A stretch of 42,422 nt of DNA from Candidatus Gottesmanbacteria bacterium RIFCSPHIGHO2_01_FULL_46_14 (GCA_001780895.1 MFJJ01000019.1:1-42422); one strand, 5' to 3'. Shown: positions 1 to 8,594, numbered from the stretch's first letter. Numbers and translations: made by a program. Notes: generated from the letters alone by a model not told the origin.

Positions 1-369
1 TATATTGGCTTGACACTTCTTAAAGTCGAATTCGTGCTCCCGCTTGCTATTATCGCGGGTATTCTGGAGATAGTTCCGACGATCGGTCCAATCATCTCAG
101 CCGTTCCGGCGGTGTTTGTTGCGCTTGCAACATCGCCATTTTTAGCACTCTCTGTTGTCGCGCTGTATTTTATCGTCCAACAGCTGGAAAATAACTTGAT
201 GGTTCCTATAGTTCTTTCCAAAAGCACTGGGCTTTCGCCGATTATTACGATTTTTTCCCTTATGCTAGGCGTTCGATTTTTGGGTATTACCGGGGCGATT
301 TTAGCCGTACCGATCGTATTAGTGCTTCAGGTAGTTATCGGAGCATTTCTCAACAAGCCTACAAAATGA
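1..369 (+). CDS. AI-2E/PerM family transporter, C-terminal part (5' end outside window)
   Basis: The open frame runs in from base 1 (Y-I-G-L before the track's TTG), so only the C-terminal ~122 residues are seen. They hold several hydrophobic segments and the family-typical stretch GILEIVPTIGPIISAVPA, followed by QLENNLMVPIVL and a last membrane span with LAVPIVLVLQ. These features match the C-terminal half of the AI-2E exporter/PerM permease family (usually ~350 residues, inner membrane). The true substrate is unknown. The gene ends right next to the 3' end of the convergent RNase P RNA gene. Confidence 0.85.
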   Translation, partial: YIGLTLLKVEFVLPLAIIAGILEIVPTIGPIISAVPAVFVALATSPFLALSVVALYFIVQQLENNLMVPIVLSKSTGLSPIITIFSLMLGVRFLGITGAILAVPIVLVLQVVIGAFLNKPTK

Positions 370-736
370 GCGCACATTGGAATCTCGTAAGCCAGATTCT
401 GTTTGGAAAACTCTCATTTCTCTGGTGCCCGTAAACTTCGACTCATCCCGAATGCGTGGTAATAGCGAGTCGTTCGCCGGTTGCAGCGGGTGGGATTGCC
501 AGCGTTTCATACACCTTCCATAGCCGTCAGGCTACAGGACGATGATCGTCTCTGTGGCTCTCTCATCCTGTCGTTTCAGGAATCGTTCCATTTCCTTTCG
601 GATTTGGACACCAGTCCCGATTTAATCGGGATCAGTGCTTGCGCACAGTCCCCTGCATTCTGCTGTCTGGACTTTCCTGAGGGATATCAAAGGCTTACGC
701 CTTCCATCCCCCCGAGAGTTCGGATTCCAATGTGCC
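370..736 (-). ncRNA. rnpB: RNase P RNA (bacterial type A-like)
   Basis: Reading the minus strand, the 5' part carries CAGGAAAGTCC (the conserved GAGGAAAGUCC of helix P4/CR-I). The middle carries CACAGAGA and CCCACCCGCTGCAA, and the 3' part carries ACAGAATCTGGCTTA, the counterpart of ACAGAACCCGGCUUA. The two ends pair as helix P1 (ATTGGAATC near 728 with GATTCCAAT near 380). This is the catalytic RNA that trims tRNA 5' leaders. A TATAAT sits 5-6 nt before the predicted 5' end. The RNA contains a perfect hairpin TCCCGATTTAATCGGGA (615-631) in a variable helix. The track ORFs 319-510 and 481-801 are shadows of it. Ends are approximate to a few bases. Confidence 0.93.
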
Positions 737-741
737 CTATA

Positions 742-747
742 ATTATA
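742..747 (-). promoter_or_regulatory. -10 box of rnpB
   Basis: The minus strand reads GGTATAATTATAGGGC; TATAAT ends 5-6 nt before the predicted 5' GGGCAC of RNase P RNA. No good -35 box is visible because the upstream bases form the terminator hairpin of the DUF5679 gene. Confidence 0.7.
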
Positions 748-751
748 CCAC

Positions 752-781
752 AAAATAACCCCGATGACTCAGGGTTATTTT
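752..781 (-). terminator. Hairpin terminator after the DUF5679 gene
   Basis: AAAATAACCC (752-761) pairs perfectly with GGGTTATTTT (772-781) across a 10-nt loop. Its position, 22 nt after the DUF5679 stop and just before the rnpB promoter, fits a terminator for the minus-strand pair. The U-run lies inside the stem, so it could act on either strand. Confidence 0.55.
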
Positions 782-803
782 GTTTCATTTTCAATACCTG
801 ATG

Positions 804-944
804 TTAACCACCGATCTTAAACATTCCGGTACCACAGACGGGGCATTTGCCTTTGAGCGCCGGTTTACCGTTTTTCATCGTGATTTTTGTTGCATTTGGG
901 TCATCGCGCTTCGCTCTGCACTTTACGCAATACATAGTCGCCAT
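804..944 (-). CDS. DUF5679 family small zinc-ribbon-like protein
   Basis: This gene is missing from the ORF track because it is only 46 residues. Translation from ATG 944 gives MATMYCVKCRAKRDD... ending KGKCPVCGTGMFKIGG. Two CxxC pairs (YCVKC near residues 6-9 and CPVC near 34-37) suggest a zinc ribbon. The pattern YCVKCRAK...TMKNGKPALKGKCPVCGT is the DUF5679 signature, a small family common in CPR bacteria and of unknown role. A strong ribosome binding site, AAGGAGGTGA, lies just before the ATG. It sits 25 nt after the stop of the small membrane-protein gene and is probably cotranscribed with it. Confidence 0.88.
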   Translation of the reverse strand: MATMYCVKCRAKRDDPNATKITMKNGKPALKGKCPVCGTGMFKIGG

Positions 945-969
945 AAATAAAATTCACCTCCTTTGAGTT

Positions 970-1215
970 TCACCGCAAGATTCCATACAACACAAGTTCT
1001 ACGGTGACTGCGATGAGGGAAAGAACAATCGTTTTTGTTAAGTCTCTTTGTACCGATGTGATATGGGAATAGGATGTCACATGTGTTTGGGGTTTAGTCT
1101 CATCGATACGGGATAATGAAGGGGGAATCTCTATGTGCGTTGCTCTGTGTGACGCCGCTAAGATTTTAGCTCGTTTCGTCTTTTTAGGCATTGTGCGCTT
1201 GAGCGTAGCACGCAC
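970..1215 (-). CDS. Small membrane-anchored protein, unknown function
   Basis: An 81-residue protein with a basic N-terminus (MRATLKRTMPKKTKRAK) and one C-terminal membrane segment (TIVLSLIAVTVELVLYGIL). The GTG at 1215 is preferred because AAGGA lies 6 nt upstream; the alternative ATG at 1191 has no ribosome binding site. Its end is 25 nt before DUF5679, so the two probably form a small operon. I do not recognise a named family; a tail-anchored topology with the N-terminus inside is inferred from the positive charges. Confidence 0.6.
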   Translation of the reverse strand: MRATLKRTMPKKTKRAKILAASHRATHIEIPPSLSRIDETKPQTHVTSYSHITSVQRDLTKTIVLSLIAVTVELVLYGILR

Positions 1216-1260
1216 CGGGCTTCCTTGTCAACCTCGTTTAGCTTCGGGATTTTGGGAGCA

Positions 1261-1290
1261 TTGACATTTGCTGAAAAAGGATCGTAACAT
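1261..1290 (+). promoter_or_regulatory. Possible promoter of the DUF4446-DUF3048 pair
   Basis: TTGACA (1261-1266) and TAACAT (1285-1290) are 18 bp apart. The predicted start of transcription falls a few bases before ATG 1302, giving an almost leaderless mRNA. No ribosome binding site lies close to that ATG. Confidence 0.45.
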
Positions 1291-1301
1291 GGATAGTATT
1301 G

Positions 1302-1766
1302 ATGGGAAGTGGTTTTGGATTGATCGGGTGGGGAAGCATTTTTGTATGGCTTATCATACTGAGCATTGTCATAGCTCGCATGCTTTCTCATTACAATCGA
1401 TTAACCCGTGGAGTGACGTCGACTGGACTGCGGGACGTGCTTGAGTCACTCATGAAGAGTCAACAAGCTGCGCAGTCTCGTTTTCGTTCGATAGATGAAG
1501 CAGTTAAGCTTCTCAATCAGGACGGAGCACTTCACATACAGCGTATTGGTATTGTTCGGTTCAATCCGTTTTCCGATACTGGTGGCGCGCAAAGTTTTTC
1601 GCTTGCCATCGTCGACAGTAAAGACAACGGTATCGTGATGACCTCGCTCTATGCGAGAAATGGTAATAGATGGTATGTTAAAGAGATCGTATCGGGGAAA
1701 GGCAATGGCGTAGAATTATCTCATGAAGAGGAATCAGCAATTAAACATGCACGCATAAAACAATGA
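1302..1766 (+). CDS. DUF4446 family membrane-anchored protein
   Basis: A 154-residue protein with an N-terminal membrane segment (IGWGSIFVWLIILSIVIA) followed by a coiled region and a C-terminal domain. The domain contains RFNPFSDTGGAQSFSLAIVD and GIVMTSLYARNG, which match the DUF4446 signature; the function is unknown. The track starts at TTG 1299, but ATG 1302 is the better start. The stop codon overlaps the next gene's ATG (ATGA), so translation is coupled to the DUF3048 protein and the two may act together at the cell surface. Confidence 0.82.
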   Translation: MGSGFGLIGWGSIFVWLIILSIVIARMLSHYNRLTRGVTSTGLRDVLESLMKSQQAAQSRFRSIDEAVKLLNQDGALHIQRIGIVRFNPFSDTGGAQSFSLAIVDSKDNGIVMTSLYARNGNRWYVKEIVSGKGNGVELSHEEESAIKHARIKQ

Positions 1767-2935
1767 AAAAAAATCGACAACAAATGATTATGACAGGCCT
1801 CATAGGGCTTGCGTTATTTTTGATTGCAACAGGGTTATCGTTTGCGTTGTTTTCATTCTTTGGCAAAGCCCGTGGTCTTTCATCGCTTTCTCCGCTAGGT
1901 CAACAGGATCATTTTGTGGTTGATCCCAGTCTCCCCAAAACAGAAGCCTGTCCTCTTAATGGGCAGTTATTTACAAAACCGGAAAAAGAACTCTGGGCGA
2001 AACGCAGGCCGCTTGCCGTCATGGTTGAAAACCACGCCGAAGCGCGACCACAATCAGGACTTTCTCATGCCGACGTTGTCTATGAGGCCGTTGCGGAAGG
2101 CGGAATTACGAGATTTATGGGTGTTTTTTACTGCGGTGCGGCAGAACCGGTGACTCTTGCACCGGTGCGAAGCGCGCGAACGTATTTCCTTCCCTGGGTG
2201 CTTGAGTACGACGCACTCTACAATCACGTCGGAGGAGCGGGCCGTTGCAATGACACAACCGTTGATGAACGGGCTAAGGCGCTTTGTCAGATAGAGGAAT
2301 GGGGAATTAGGGATATGGATCAATTTGGTATTGGATTTCCCACATGTTATCGTAACTATGACCGTTTAGATCACCCCGTAGCGACGGAACACACCATGGT
2401 GTGTTTCACGGATAAACTTTGGAAATTAGCAGCCGAGAGGGGATGGACAAATGTTGATTCAAAAGGAGTCGCATGGGATAAATCGTTTGAACCCTGGATG
2501 TTTAAAGATGACGCAACGGCGGGAGACAGAGGAGCCTCGTCATCGGCTTCGTTTGTGGCGTGGGATGGGTATGAGAAAGAATATGGCGTCCGGTGGGATT
2601 ATGATCCGAGTATCAACAGCTACAAACGGAATAACGGAGGCGCCCCGCATATGGATCTTGAAAATCAACAGCAGCTCACCGCTAAAGTCGTTGTCGTGCT
2701 TTTTGTTAAAGAAATTGGTCCTGTAGACAGTCACGCACATTTGCTTTATAACGATGTGGGAAGCGGAAACGGGCAAATTTGGCAAGACGGCAAGACGATC
2801 AAGATAACGTGGAAGAAACCGGTGCGAACCAGCCGGACGAAGTTTTACGACGCGGCCGGTCGCGAGGTACAATTAAATCGTGGACAAATTTGGATTGAGA
2901 TGTTACCGATCGGCACTTCTGTTTCAACTCAGTAG
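1763..2935 (+). CDS. DUF3048 (YerB-like) domain lipoprotein/membrane protein
   Basis: A 390-residue protein with an N-terminal signal anchor (residues ~8-33) and an outside domain. Motifs RPLAVMVENHAEARPQSGL, YEAVAEGGITRFMGVF and APVRSARTYFLPW are the DUF3048 N-terminal signature; the C-terminal part (WQDGKTIKITWKK...) matches the usual DUF3048_C region. The family, including Bacillus YerB, is extracytoplasmic and lacks a firm function. It overlaps DUF4446 by 4 nt. No cysteine lipobox is seen, so it is probably anchored by the uncleaved segment. Confidence 0.88.
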   Translation: MKKNRQQMIMTGLIGLALFLIATGLSFALFSFFGKARGLSSLSPLGQQDHFVVDPSLPKTEACPLNGQLFTKPEKELWAKRRPLAVMVENHAEARPQSGLSHADVVYEAVAEGGITRFMGVFYCGAAEPVTLAPVRSARTYFLPWVLEYDALYNHVGGAGRCNDTTVDERAKALCQIEEWGIRDMDQFGIGFPTCYRNYDRLDHPVATEHTMVCFTDKLWKLAAERGWTNVDSKGVAWDKSFEPWMFKDDATAGDRGASSSASFVAWDGYEKEYGVRWDYDPSINSYKRNNGGAPHMDLENQQQLTAKVVVVLFVKEIGPVDSHAHLLYNDVGSGNGQIWQDGKTIKITWKKPVRTSRTKFYDAAGREVQLNRGQIWIEMLPIGTSVSTQ

Positions 2936-2961
2936 TCCCTGCCCAGCAATGGAGGACGTAC

Positions 2962-3543
2962 ATGCTTGAGGATATTATTATCTCTCGGGTCAGGGTAAAA
3001 ATATTACAGTTATTTTTGACCCACCCCGGAACAATATTTCATGTCCGCGATATGGTGCGGAGGGTTGACGAAGAAATAAACGCTGTTCGTCGAGAACTCT
3101 CCCACATGGAAAAAGCGGGCATGGTGAGTAAGGAGGCGAGAGCCAACCGTCTTTTCTACATGTTCCGCAAGGATTACCCCCTCTACTATGAGCTTCTCGG
3201 ATTAATCGGAAAAACCACCGGATTAGGACTCGATTTTCTCAAGAATCGGGCAAAACTCGGAAAGGTAAAATTTGTCATGATATCAGGCAGGTACGTGCGG
3301 GGATTGCCCAACAAGTCGAGCACCAATGTCGATCTTTTGGTCGTGGGAACCGTCGTTCTTCCTGAACTTGCCCAGCTCGTTAAGCTCGAGGAGGGAAGGC
3401 GCGGTCGCGAGATGAATTACACGGTTATGACCGAAGAGGAATTCACGTTCCGTAAACGCCGTAACGACCCGTTTGTAAAGGAAATTCTTTCCCAATCCAA
3501 GATTATGGTGATTGGTGATGAAGAAGACCTCGTTGCGGTATAA
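2962..3543 (+). CDS. Winged-helix regulator with nucleotidyltransferase-like domain
   Basis: A 193-residue protein. Residues ~1-75 form a winged helix-turn-helix (ILQLFLTHPGTIFHVRDMVRRVDEEINAVRRELSHMEKAGMV). The rest resembles the small nucleotidyltransferase (MNT-like) fold: SGRYVRGLPNKSSTNVDLLVVG, where SG...S..DLL recalls the GSxxR...DxDL pattern but with catalytic residues changed, so it may be inactive. This architecture occurs in CPR as a putative transcription regulator. A ribosome binding site GGAGG lies 6 nt before ATG 2962. It directly precedes secD and may regulate its neighbours; the target is not known. Confidence 0.7.
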   Translation: MLEDIIISRVRVKILQLFLTHPGTIFHVRDMVRRVDEEINAVRRELSHMEKAGMVSKEARANRLFYMFRKDYPLYYELLGLIGKTTGLGLDFLKNRAKLGKVKFVMISGRYVRGLPNKSSTNVDLLVVGTVVLPELAQLVKLEEGRRGREMNYTVMTEEEFTFRKRRNDPFVKEILSQSKIMVIGDEEDLVAV

Positions 3544-3552
3544 TCAAACTCC

Positions 3553-4836
3553 ATGTTTAAAAATCCCAAACGAGTTTTTTTGCTCCTGGTGTTATTGACT
3601 GCGTTTCTCGTGAGTATTGATATACCCAACACGCTTCCGTTTTTCGGGTCGCTGAAGACAAGACTGGGGCTTGATCTATCGGGAGGATCGCGCGTTGTGT
3701 TATCTGCGGATATGACCAATATAGCAGAATCCGAGCGGGTATCTGCGCTCGAGTCCGCGCGGGAAGTTATTGATCGCCGTATTAATTTTTTTGGCGTAAG
3801 CGAACCCAATGTCCAGACCGCGCGGTCCGGGCAAGATTACCGGATTATCGTGGAAATGCCGGGCGTTACCAATACACAAGAGGCAATTGCCACGATTGGT
3901 CAAACGGCACGCTTAGACTTCCGTGAGTTTACCCAAGTGCCCCAAGCGAGCGGAGCAGCATTGACCATTCCGACTTTGGAAACGACCAAGAGCGTCGGTA
4001 TTTCAGGGAGTGATTTAAAAAAAGCAACACTTGCGTTTAGCTCGCAAACCGGGGAACCGGAGGTAGCGATAGAATTTACCGCGAAAGGTGCTACGACGTT
4101 TGCCGATGTAACGACTCGACTTGTAGGTCGGCCACTGGCTATATTCTTAGATGATTTTCCGGTTACCTGGCCAACGGTCAAAACTGCCATCATGGATGGT
4201 CAGGCGGTTATTTCCGGAGGGTTTAAGCAAGAGCAATCTCGTCAATTAGCTATCCAACTCAATGCCGGCGCGCTCCCGGTTCCGGTTGCTGTCATCGAAC
4301 AACGCGCCGTGGGTGCCACCCTAGGGGCTGATTCAGTGGCAAAAAGTATTCAGGCGGGGGTGATCGGACTCTCTATCGTTGCTGTTTTTATGATTGCCAA
4401 ATACGGCAGGCTGGGAATATTAGCTGATAGTGCGCTTGTGCTGTATGGACTCTTAACGCTTGCCCTCTATCGCCTTATTCCGGTAACATTGACGCTCCCG
4501 GGTATCACCGGATTTCTTTTATCTATAGGTATGGCTGTTGATAGTAATATTTTAATCTTTGAACGGTTTGGGGAGGAGAAGCGGTCCGGAAAACCTTGGT
4601 ACATCGCCATCGAAAGCGCCTTTGGCAAAGCCTGGGATAGTATTCGTGATGCAAATGTGACGACGATTCTTACCTGTATCGTTCTCTATAATCCCGGCAA
4701 CTGGCAATTCCTTCCTACTTCCGGTCTCGTTCGTGGGTTTGCGTTGACCCTGCTGTTGGGGGTGCTCATAAGTTTATTTACCGGTATCGTCGTCACTCGG
4801 ACGCTGATTCGCGTATTGTATAAAGAAAAATCATGA
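3553..4836 (+). CDS. secD: Protein translocase subunit SecD
   Basis: A 427-residue RND-family protein that, with SecF, uses the proton gradient to complete preprotein export. It has an N-terminal membrane span, the RLGLDLSGGSRVVL motif, a reduced periplasmic domain, and five more C-terminal spans containing GFLLSIGMAVDSNILIFERFGEE. It is shorter than the E. coli protein (615 residues) because the periplasmic P1 domain is cut down, as is common in CPR. A TATAAT (3538-3543) overlaps the preceding stop and lies 9 nt before the ATG, so a short-leader mRNA is possible. It overlaps secF by 4 nt. Confidence 0.95.
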   Translation: MFKNPKRVFLLLVLLTAFLVSIDIPNTLPFFGSLKTRLGLDLSGGSRVVLSADMTNIAESERVSALESAREVIDRRINFFGVSEPNVQTARSGQDYRIIVEMPGVTNTQEAIATIGQTARLDFREFTQVPQASGAALTIPTLETTKSVGISGSDLKKATLAFSSQTGEPEVAIEFTAKGATTFADVTTRLVGRPLAIFLDDFPVTWPTVKTAIMDGQAVISGGFKQEQSRQLAIQLNAGALPVPVAVIEQRAVGATLGADSVAKSIQAGVIGLSIVAVFMIAKYGRLGILADSALVLYGLLTLALYRLIPVTLTLPGITGFLLSIGMAVDSNILIFERFGEEKRSGKPWYIAIESAFGKAWDSIRDANVTTILTCIVLYNPGNWQFLPTSGLVRGFALTLLLGVLISLFTGIVVTRTLIRVLYKEKS

Positions 4837-5711
4837 TACATTTTTCTAAATATATCTGGTTGTATGTTCTTATTTCGGCGTTCGTCCTCGTGCCGGGTAT
4901 CATGTCACTCGTGTTGTTTGGTTTGCGACCATCGATCGATTTTACTGGCGGTACGTTGTTGGAAGTGACCTCAAGTGCCGATGTCACCGCTCCGGCGATC
5001 GAATCGATTGCTCGGTCGCAGAAACTCGAAGTCGTTGATGCGCGACAGGACCAATCAATACTCGTCCGTATGAAACCGGCTCCTCCGGAGAACGTCACGC
5101 GTTTTGAAAAAGACGTGCGTGTGCTCGCCTCAGACTCGGCGACCATTTTGCGGATGGAGAGTGTCGGTCCGGTGCTTGGGAATGAACTGTTGATCAAAGC
5201 CGGGATTGCGTCCGGTATTGCAATTTTGGGGATTCTATTGTTTGTTGCGTACACATTTCGAAATGTGACGTTTGGGATATCTGCTGTTGTTGCGCTCATT
5301 CACGATGTGCTTGTGGTATTTGGGTCTTTTTCACTGCTTGGGCATTTTTGGGGGATTGAAGTCGATACCTTGTTTGTCACGGCATTTTTAACGACCATGA
5401 GTTTTTCTGTCCACGATACGATTGTGGTCTTTGACAGAATTCGGGAATATGAAAAGCGTGGTGAACGGCTTACCTTTAGCGAGCGCTGTGATCTTGCTCT
5501 TACCGAAACAATGGGTCGATCCGTGACCAATTCTCTTACCATTTGTTTCATGTTGCTTGCCCTGGTCCTTTTGGGAGGAGAAACAATTCGATGGTTTGCC
5601 GTGGCACTCCTCATCGGAACAATATCCGGAACCTACTCTTCGCCATTTGTCGCAACGCCGGTACTTATCTTTTTAAGCTCTTTCAAACGAAGCAAAAGCG
5701 GCTCTCGTTGA
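4833..5711 (+). CDS. secF: Protein translocase subunit SecF
   Basis: A 292-residue partner of SecD. The N-terminal span is followed by PSIDFTGGTLLEV, a short periplasmic domain, and a five-span block with FLTTMSFSVHDTIVVFDRIREY, the SecF signature. The start overlaps the secD stop (ATGA), so they are translationally coupled. Its last 79 bp overlap, tail to tail, the 3' end of the minus-strand CCA-enzyme gene; both C-termini look normal for their families, so the overlap seems genuine. Confidence 0.95.
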   Translation: MIHFSKYIWLYVLISAFVLVPGIMSLVLFGLRPSIDFTGGTLLEVTSSADVTAPAIESIARSQKLEVVDARQDQSILVRMKPAPPENVTRFEKDVRVLASDSATILRMESVGPVLGNELLIKAGIASGIAILGILLFVAYTFRNVTFGISAVVALIHDVLVVFGSFSLLGHFWGIEVDTLFVTAFLTTMSFSVHDTIVVFDRIREYEKRGERLTFSERCDLALTETMGRSVTNSLTICFMLLALVLLGGETIRWFAVALLIGTISGTYSSPFVATPVLIFLSSFKRSKSGSR

Positions 5712-6997
5712 TTGGGAAGGGAGCCTTGTTCGACTTCGGAAAATAACTGATCTAAAATTTTTCCCACAAGCGGTCCTGGTTGGATAGAAAATTCCTTCAT
5801 TACATCATTTCCATCGACCTTGAGATCGCTTACCGTAAACGGCTGTTTTTGTACTTCGATTAACCGTTTTTTATACAGTTCAAGTCTCCAGGATGTTTCC
5901 CGTGCGCCTCCGCCCAAGCGGTCTCCGATTCGAAGAGCGAGCATATCATCAAGATTATCTTTGCCGACTCTGCGTATAAAACGCCGGATTGCCGAATCGG
6001 TTTGCCGTTCATCAACGCTAAATTGATGCCATCGGACGAGGGTTACGAGTTTTTCTGATTGTTTTTTCGAAAGTCGCAGTCGATCGGCAACAGCTCGTGT
6101 AAGCTTCGTACCGACAACTTCATGATTGTAAAACGTTATAGTTCCCGATTCATCAACGCGATACGTTGCGGGTTTGCCGATGTCATGGAGAAGTGTCGCC
6201 AGTCGCGTGATTGGATCAGTTGACGGGCAGTGTTTGAGACTCATGACCAAGTGGGTTCCGACGTCAAAGACATGATGCCGCTTCGGACTCTTTTGTTGTG
6301 TTGTAAAGGAAAGGTCAACTTCCGGGAGGATAATGAAAAGAAGCCCGCTTTGTTTCAACAGCAAAATCCCATCGGCTGCAAAGGAGGCTCCCATTATCCG
6401 TAGGAGTTCATCGCGAATTCTTTCTGCAGAAATTTTTGTGAGCGACTGGGTCTGCTCGGAAATGGCAGTAAGCGTGGGCGGGTCAATTATGAATCCGAGT
6501 TCTGTAGCGATTCGGACTGCACGCATCATGCGGAGGGCATCTTCAGCAAATCGTTCTGACGGATTGCCAACAGCCCGGACAAGTTTTTTTTGAATATCGC
6601 CTTGTCCGCCGTAGGGATCAATCAGTGTTTGTCCGTCAAAAGCAATCGCATTTATGGTAAAGTCCCGCCGTGCCAGATCATCCTCGATCGTTTTTCCCCA
6701 TTGGATTTGGTCAGGGTGCCGGTGGTCTGTATATCCTAATTCAGCCCGGTACGTCGTTATTTCATAAATATCATCAGGAACTTTTACTCCTACTGTTCCG
6801 AACTGATTATCATAAAAACTATCCGGGAACAGTGTTACGATGTCTTCCGGTTTTGCGTTTGTCGTAAAATCCCAACCCTTCGTCGGTCGGTTCATGAGGA
6901 GGTCGCGCACTGATCCGCCGACAGCATATGCTTCAAAACCGGCAATTTTGAGCGTATCAATAATCTTTTTGGCTTGGGTGGGAAGGGTAATCATCAT
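5633..6997 (-). CDS. CCA-adding enzyme / poly(A) polymerase family, class II, with HD domain
   Basis: About 454 residues from ATG 6997 (ATG 6994 is possible; the track start at 7075 lies inside recJ and is rejected). The nucleotidyltransferase head shows GGSVRD (residues ~27-32), DFTTNAKPEDI and RRDFTINAIAF. The helical RNA-binding domain follows (ERFAEDALRMMRAVRIATELGF). An HD hydrolase domain has LATLLHDIGKP (~residues 266-274). It adds or repairs the CCA end of tRNAs; the tRNA-Gln in this window does not encode CCA, which fits. The start is 25 bp from recJ on the other strand, sharing a palindromic promoter. Confidence 0.9.
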   Translation of the reverse strand: MMITLPTQAKKIIDTLKIAGFEAYAVGGSVRDLLMNRPTKGWDFTTNAKPEDIVTLFPDSFYDNQFGTVGVKVPDDIYEITTYRAELGYTDHRHPDQIQWGKTIEDDLARRDFTINAIAFDGQTLIDPYGGQGDIQKKLVRAVGNPSERFAEDALRMMRAVRIATELGFIIDPPTLTAISEQTQSLTKISAERIRDELLRIMGASFAADGILLLKQSGLLFIILPEVDLSFTTQQKSPKRHHVFDVGTHLVMSLKHCPSTDPITRLATLLHDIGKPATYRVDESGTITFYNHEVVGTKLTRAVADRLRLSKKQSEKLVTLVRWHQFSVDERQTDSAIRRFIRRVGKDNLDDMLALRIGDRLGGGARETSWRLELYKKRLIEVQKQPFTVSDLKVDGNDVMKEFSIQPGPLVGKILDQLFSEVEQGSLPNQREPLLLRLKELKKISTGVATNGEE

Positions 6998-7000
6998 GCC

Positions 7001-7012
7001 TATGATATCATA
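7001..7012. promoter_or_regulatory. Symmetric divergent promoter of the CCA-enzyme gene and recJ
   Basis: TATGATATCATA is a perfect 12-bp palindrome in the 22-bp gap between the two divergent start codons (6997 minus, 7020 plus). It presents a TATGAT -10 box on each strand, 9 nt before the CCA-enzyme ATG and 13 nt before the recJ ATG. Both mRNAs would then be nearly leaderless. The same motif recurs at 12310-12320. Confidence 0.6.
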
Positions 7013-7019
7013 AGGATCA

Positions 7020-8594
7020 ATGAAAAAGTGGTTAATTTTAAGCGGTAGTGGAGATCTTATAGAGAATATTCTCAAAAATAGGGGACTGACGACGAAAAAA
7101 GAAATCGAAGAATTTTTTCATCCTCCGTATCCCCCCCATCTCCCTAGTTTCCCTGATCTAGCCAAGGCAATCGAGCGCATCAAAAAAGCCATCAACAACA
7201 AGGAATCTATTGTGGTGTATGCCGATTACGACGCCGATGGTGTTACCGCCGGCGCAATCATGTGGGAAACGATCTATAAACTGGGAGGCAACGTTATGCC
7301 CTATATTCCCCATCGCATCGAGGAAGGGTATGGACTTTCGCTAAAAGGCATCGATGCCGTAAAAAAAGAATTTAATCCGTCTCTTATTATTACCGTCGAT
7401 CACGGTATCACTGCATGGGAAAAGATCGCGTATGCAAAATCTCTGGGAATTGATGTCATTGTGACGGATCATCACGTTAAACCAATAAAACTTCCGGATT
7501 GTTTGATTGTTCATACGACAGAATTATCTGGTGCTGGAGTTTCCTGGTGTGTCGCAAAAAAATTAATGCCTGATCCAGACCTTTCGCTTGCGGCAATCGG
7601 CACGATTGCAGACATGATGCCATTGGTCGGACCTAATCGGTCGATAGTAAAATTTGGGCTCTTGGCAATTGCAAAAACAAAACGGGTGGGGCTCGAAGCG
7701 CTCATGGGAGATGCCGGAATTTCTAAGGAGTCTCTCGCGACGTATGAAGTGTCCCATATGATCGCGCCGAGGCTCAATGCCATGGGGAGAATTGAACATG
7801 CTCTCGATGCCCTGCGACTGTTATGTACCAATAATAAAGAGAAGGCACGAACGCTTGCTGAAACTCTCGGACTCAAAAATCGGGAGCGCCAGCAACTTAC
7901 CGCAGATACCACACTGCATGCATTAGGTTTGGTTCCCAAAACGACAAAAAAACTTATTTTCATTGCTCACCAATCATATAACCAGGGGGTTATTGGACTG
8001 GTAGCTGGAAAGCTCGTCGAGGAATATTATGTGCCGGCAATCGTCGTTTCCAAAGGAGAGGTGTACTCAAAAGCGTCAGCTCGGTCAATTGCAGGATTTA
8101 ATATCGTCGAAGCGATTCGGAGCGCGAGCGATTTATTGGTCGATGTTGGAGGACATCCTATGGCTGCCGGGTTTACGGTAGAAACGAAAAATCTGGGTGC
8201 ACTTCAGAAGCGGCTTGAGCAGTTGGCAGAAAAAGAAATTAGTGATGAACTCTTGATCCGGGTTCTTACAATCGATGCTGAAATTCCACTGACATCTGTC
8301 ACAGAAGAACTTTGGAAGAAACTTCGCGATTTTGAACCGTTTGGTTTCGGCAATCCCGAGCCGGTGTTTGCGACCAAAAATGTACATGTTACAGAAGCTC
8401 GTCTCGTCGGTGCCGACGGCAAGCATCTCAAACTAAAAATTGATGGCATGGAGGCAATCGCGTTTAATTTCGGTAAACTCTACGGAGAGCTTCAGGCCAA
8501 TGCCACCGTTGACATTGCCTACACCATAGCCCTCGACACCTGGAACGGATCAAGGCGATTACAACTCAAAGTAAAAGACATTCACATTGTGTGA
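7020..8594 (+). CDS. recJ: Single-stranded-DNA-specific exonuclease RecJ
   Basis: A 524-residue 5'-3' exonuclease used in recombination and mismatch/base-excision repair. DHH-family motifs are visible: DYDADG (69-74), VDHG (126-129), TDHH (149-152), and in the DHHA1 domain GGHPMAAG (377-384); the C-terminal OB-like part follows. ATG 7020 is the only sensible start; upstream AAGGA is very close, so initiation may be leaderless. A second, diverged copy of its last 26 codons lies 0.7 kb downstream (9226-9303). Confidence 0.95.
   Translation: MKKWLILSGSGDLIENILKNRGLTTKKEIEEFFHPPYPPHLPSFPDLAKAIERIKKAINNKESIVVYADYDADGVTAGAIMWETIYKLGGNVMPYIPHRIEEGYGLSLKGIDAVKKEFNPSLIITVDHGITAWEKIAYAKSLGIDVIVTDHHVKPIKLPDCLIVHTTELSGAGVSWCVAKKLMPDPDLSLAAIGTIADMMPLVGPNRSIVKFGLLAIAKTKRVGLEALMGDAGISKESLATYEVSHMIAPRLNAMGRIEHALDALRLLCTNNKEKARTLAETLGLKNRERQQLTADTTLHALGLVPKTTKKLIFIAHQSYNQGVIGLVAGKLVEEYYVPAIVVSKGEVYSKASARSIAGFNIVEAIRSASDLLVDVGGHPMAAGFTVETKNLGALQKRLEQLAEKEISDELLIRVLTIDAEIPLTSVTEELWKKLRDFEPFGFGNPEPVFATKNVHVTEARLVGADGKHLKLKIDGMEAIAFNFGKLYGELQANATVDIAYTIALDTWNGSRRLQLKVKDIHIV

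Noticed and set aside
481-801. ORFs 319-510 (minus) and 481-801 (plus)
   Set aside because: They lie on RNase P RNA, whose conserved bases and P1 pairing are clear; the translations resemble nothing.
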